Assembly: GCF_001422925.1 (NCBI RefSeq)
Contig: NZ_LMNI01000001.1
Coordinates: 804,902-868,901, forward strand
DNA from: Microbacterium sp. Leaf288
GTDB taxonomy: Bacteria > Actinomycetota > Actinomycetes > Actinomycetales > Microbacteriaceae
DNA: 64,000 nucleotides
Reading direction: 5' to 3'
Shown in pieces: positions 62,024 through 64,000 of the stretch. Position 1 is the first letter of the stretch. The number at the start of each line of letters is the position of its first letter. Both the position numbers and the translations under genes were made by a program. Under the pieces are notes generated by a model. It searched no databases. It was not told the origin of the DNA and was given only the letters and a program-made list of their open reading frames with translations.

Positions 62024-62749
62024 TCAGCGCGCGAGAAGGGCCGCCGTGCGCGGGCCCAGACCCAGCATGCGCGCGGCGTCGAGCTGGTCGGCGGTGTCGA
62101 CGTCGCGGCGGAGGGTCGAGGCATCCGGAATCGGAAGGGCCACGCACCCCCGCGCGACGTGCCGCGCGAACGAGCCGTCGCCGAAGGACGACTCCCACGG
62201 GGTGCCCGGCCCCGCGGTCACCAGCGTCGAGCCGGTGCCCTCCGCGTCGGGAACGACAGCGCGGGGGAGGGATGCTGCGGCCCGCAGCGCGTCCGCGAGG
62301 TCGGCGGGCTGCAGCGCCGGAAGGTCTCCGAGGAGGGCGGCGCGCGGCATCCGTCCGTCCGGATCGATCGCCGCGACGCCCGCCGCCACCGCGGCGTCGA
62401 GCCCGCGCGCGTCGCCTTCGGGGACGAACCGCAGCGCCGGGATCATCGCGGCCTCACGAGCGAGGGCGGCGTCGTCGGTCACCACCACGACCTGCGCGAC
62501 GAGATCGCACGCGGTCGCCGCAGCGAGCGTGTCGAGCGCGATGGCTCGGGCGAGATCCGCGCGCCCCACGCCGTCGACGTCGAGCCGCGACTTCGCGCGG
62601 GCCGACGGCTTGACCGGCACCACGACGACCCAGCGCGGCGACGGCGACTCCTCGGGTTCCGCGCCGGACGGGCTGGAAGAGGTCGAACTCAGCGGTGGCG
62701 TCGCTGACTCCGAGGAGTTGCGGCGGCGCCGGCCGAACAGCGGGGTCAC
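62024..62749 (-). CDS. fbiD: Phosphoenolpyruvate guanylyltransferase FbiD (CofC family)
   Basis: The 241-residue protein begins at a GTG overlapping the fgd stop. After a roughly 38-residue Ser/Pro-rich tail it shows WVVVVPVKPSARAKSRL, the CofC nucleotidyltransferase start, then VVVVTDDAALARE and LLGDLPALQPADL. In Actinobacteria it makes EPPG, the donor used by FbiA. Its place directly after an F420-dependent dehydrogenase gene supports the call. Confidence 0.88.
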   Translation of the reverse strand: MTPLFGRRRRNSSESATPPLSSTSSSPSGAEPEESPSPRWVVVVPVKPSARAKSRLDVDGVGRADLARAIALDTLAAATACDLVAQVVVVTDDAALAREAAMIPALRFVPEGDARGLDAAVAAGVAAIDPDGRMPRAALLGDLPALQPADLADALRAAASLPRAVVPDAEGTGSTLVTAGPGTPWESSFGDGSFARHVARGCVALPIPDASTLRRDVDTADQLDAARMLGLGPRTAALLAR

Positions 62750-63756
62750 GCGTACTTCGCGCGCAGGCGCGGCAGGATCTCTTCGCCGTACATCCGCAGG
62801 AAGGCGCCCTGGTCGTGGCCCGGGTCGTGGAAGACGAGGTGGCGGAAGCCGAGGCCGATGTACCAGCCGATGCGCTCGACGTGCTCGTCGGGGTCGTCCG
62901 ACACGATGAACCGCGACGCCGCGCGCTCGATCGGCAGCGCCTCGCCGAGCCGCTGCATCTCGATGGGGTCGTCGATGCCCATCTTCTCCTCGGGCGTGAG
63001 CGCCAGGGGCGCCCAGAAGCGGGTCTTCTCCTTCGCGGCCTCGATGGTCTCGTCGAGCGAGACCTTGATCTCCATCAGCGTGTCGATCGCGTCGGCCGGT
63101 CGGCCGGCCTTCTCGAGTCCCTCGTGCAGCGCCGGCAGCAGCGTGTCGGTGTACAGCTCGCGCTTCTTGCCCGACGTCGTGATGAAGCCGTCGGCGATGC
63201 GGCCGGCGAGGCGCGTCGCGGCGGGGCCGGCGGCACCGATGTAGATCGGCACGGGCTCGGGGAGCTTGTCGTAGATCGTGATGTTGCGGGCCGTGTAGTA
63301 CGTGCCGTCGAAGTTGACGCGGTCCTCCGACCACAGCCGGCGGATGAGGCCGATGGCCTCCTTGAGGCGCTGGAACCGCTCCGGCGGATCGGGCCATGTG
63401 ATGCCGAGGTTCGCCTCGTTGAGCGCCTCGCCGGTGCCGACGCCGAGGATCACGCGCCCCGGGTACATCACGCCGAGCGTCGCGAAGTCCTGGGCGACGA
63501 CCGTCGGGTTGTAGCGGAACGTCGGCGTGAGCACGGACGTGCCGATGAGCACGCGCGAGGTCTTCGCGCCGAGCGCGCCGAGCCACGGGACGGACGCGGG
63601 GGCATGCCCGCCGTCGTGCAGCCACGGCTGCAGGTGGTCCGAGATGAACACCGAGTCGAACCCGGCCTCCTCGGCCTGGATCGCGTAGTCGAGCAGCTCG
63701 GCCGGGCCGAACTGCTCGGCGGAGGCCTTGTAGCCGAAGCGCAGAGGAACGGTCAT
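62746..63756 (-). CDS. fgd: F420-dependent glucose-6-phosphate dehydrogenase (luciferase-like fold)
   Basis: The 336-residue protein has the LLM F420-binding pattern: FGYKASAEQFGPAELLDYAIQAEEAGFDSVFISDHLQPW, GTSVLTPTFRYNPTVVAQDFATLG, GVGTGEALNE and IYIGAAGPAATRLAG. Length and motifs agree with Fgd1, which oxidises glucose 6-phosphate and supplies reduced F420. It overlaps both neighbours by 4 bp (ATGA at 63753-63756, GTGA at 62746-62749). Confidence 0.9.
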   Translation of the reverse strand: MTVPLRFGYKASAEQFGPAELLDYAIQAEEAGFDSVFISDHLQPWLHDGGHAPASVPWLGALGAKTSRVLIGTSVLTPTFRYNPTVVAQDFATLGVMYPGRVILGVGTGEALNEANLGITWPDPPERFQRLKEAIGLIRRLWSEDRVNFDGTYYTARNITIYDKLPEPVPIYIGAAGPAATRLAGRIADGFITTSGKKRELYTDTLLPALHEGLEKAGRPADAIDTLMEIKVSLDETIEAAKEKTRFWAPLALTPEEKMGIDDPIEMQRLGEALPIERAASRFIVSDDPDEHVERIGWYIGLGFRHLVFHDPGHDQGAFLRMYGEEILPRLRAKYA

Positions 63757-64000
63757 GCGGGTATCCCTTCGATGGCGGGTGCAGGCAGGAACTCGGAGCC
63801 GTCGGCGCGGGCGAGTCGCTCCCGGAAGGCGTCGACGGTGCCCGGCCAGAGCAGGGCGAGCCGCCCCGAGCGCTCGTCGACGTACCAGTTGCGGCAGCCG
63901 CCGGTCATCCAGCGGGTGGATGCCGCAGCCCGGGCGATCTCGTCGGTGTAGGTGCGCTCGGCCTCGGGGTCGACGCGCAGCACCCGGCCGCCACGCGCGT
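63753..64000 (-). CDS. C-terminal end of a flavin-containing (Baeyer-Villiger-type) monooxygenase
   Basis: The visible 82 residues, cut at the window edge, include GCRNWYVDERSGRLALLWPGTVDAFRERLA, the typical end of Baeyer-Villiger and flavin monooxygenases. The flavin and NADPH motifs would be outside the window. Its stop overlaps the fgd start (ATGA), so it belongs to the same operon. Confidence 0.75.
   Translation of the reverse strand, partial: ARGGRVLRVDPEAERTYTDEIARAAASTRWMTGGCRNWYVDERSGRLALLWPGTVDAFRERLARADGSEFLPAPAIEGIPA

Overview
The window is high-GC DNA with dense Actinobacteria-style coding, very high G/C at third positions, frequent ATGA and GTGA start/stop overlaps, many GTG starts and many leaderless promoters (TANNNT placed 6-7 nt before the start codon). 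Gene content (F420 synthesis, flotillin/NfeD, a Holin-X/DUF3618 module, actinobacterial glycyl-tRNA synthetase) and style suggest a Microbacteriaceae member, probably close to Microbacterium. The species assignment is inference. No rRNA, tRNA, CRISPR array, insertion sequence or prophage was recognised.

Region 1 (about 0.5-29.5 kb) is an accessory catabolic island. The forward genes at 504-6736 encode a two-domain extradiol dioxygenase, two FAH-family hydrolases, a cyclase-family hydrolase, a class A flavin monooxygenase and an ACMSD-like metal-dependent decarboxylase/hydrolase, which together make a meta-cleavage kit for a hydroxylated aromatic ring. A regulated promoter at 6736-6773 starts a second unit with an efflux MFS pump, a pyranose-oxidase-like GMC flavoprotein (candidate C-glycoside 3-oxidase) and a PhzA/PhzB-like protein. 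Then come a reverse SDR, a reverse GH1 glycosidase, a divergent family-5 ABC importer (12906-18504), a LysR regulator, a quercetinase-like monocupin with two alpha/beta hydrolases, a reverse carboxymuconolactone-decarboxylase/IclR pair, and a forward operon SDR-SDR-FAH-FAH-GH78 alpha-L-rhamnosidase. A peptide-type POT transporter closes the block. My reading is uptake, deglycosylation and mineralisation of plant flavonoid or other aromatic glycosides. Two shared operator-like motifs support one regulon: a LysR T-N11-A box at 19435 and 12765, and a 25-bp IclR-type box at 23341 and 12712. Both meet in the GH1/ABC intergenic region.

Region 2 (31-46.8 kb) is mixed: a COG2907-type FAD protein, a DHA2 MFS pump, a GNAT protein, a second cyclase, a MenC/N-acylamino-acid racemase, a lipoprotein and a 2106-residue secreted enzyme that joins a CE12 rhamnogalacturonan acetylesterase to a PL11 rhamnogalacturonan lyase. 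An FMN-dependent alpha-hydroxy-acid oxidase follows. Several palindromic repeat families lie between these genes.

Region 3 (46.9-64 kb) looks like chromosomal backbone: a VWA lipoprotein and membrane partner, glyS, an SDR, NfeD-flotillin, a HhH-GPD repair protein, a HemY-like oxidase, three small envelope proteins, hemD-fbiA-TSUP, a cupin, and fbiD-fgd with the end of a flavin monooxygenase. This gives parts of heme and F420 metabolism next to an F420-dependent glucose-6-phosphate dehydrogenase.
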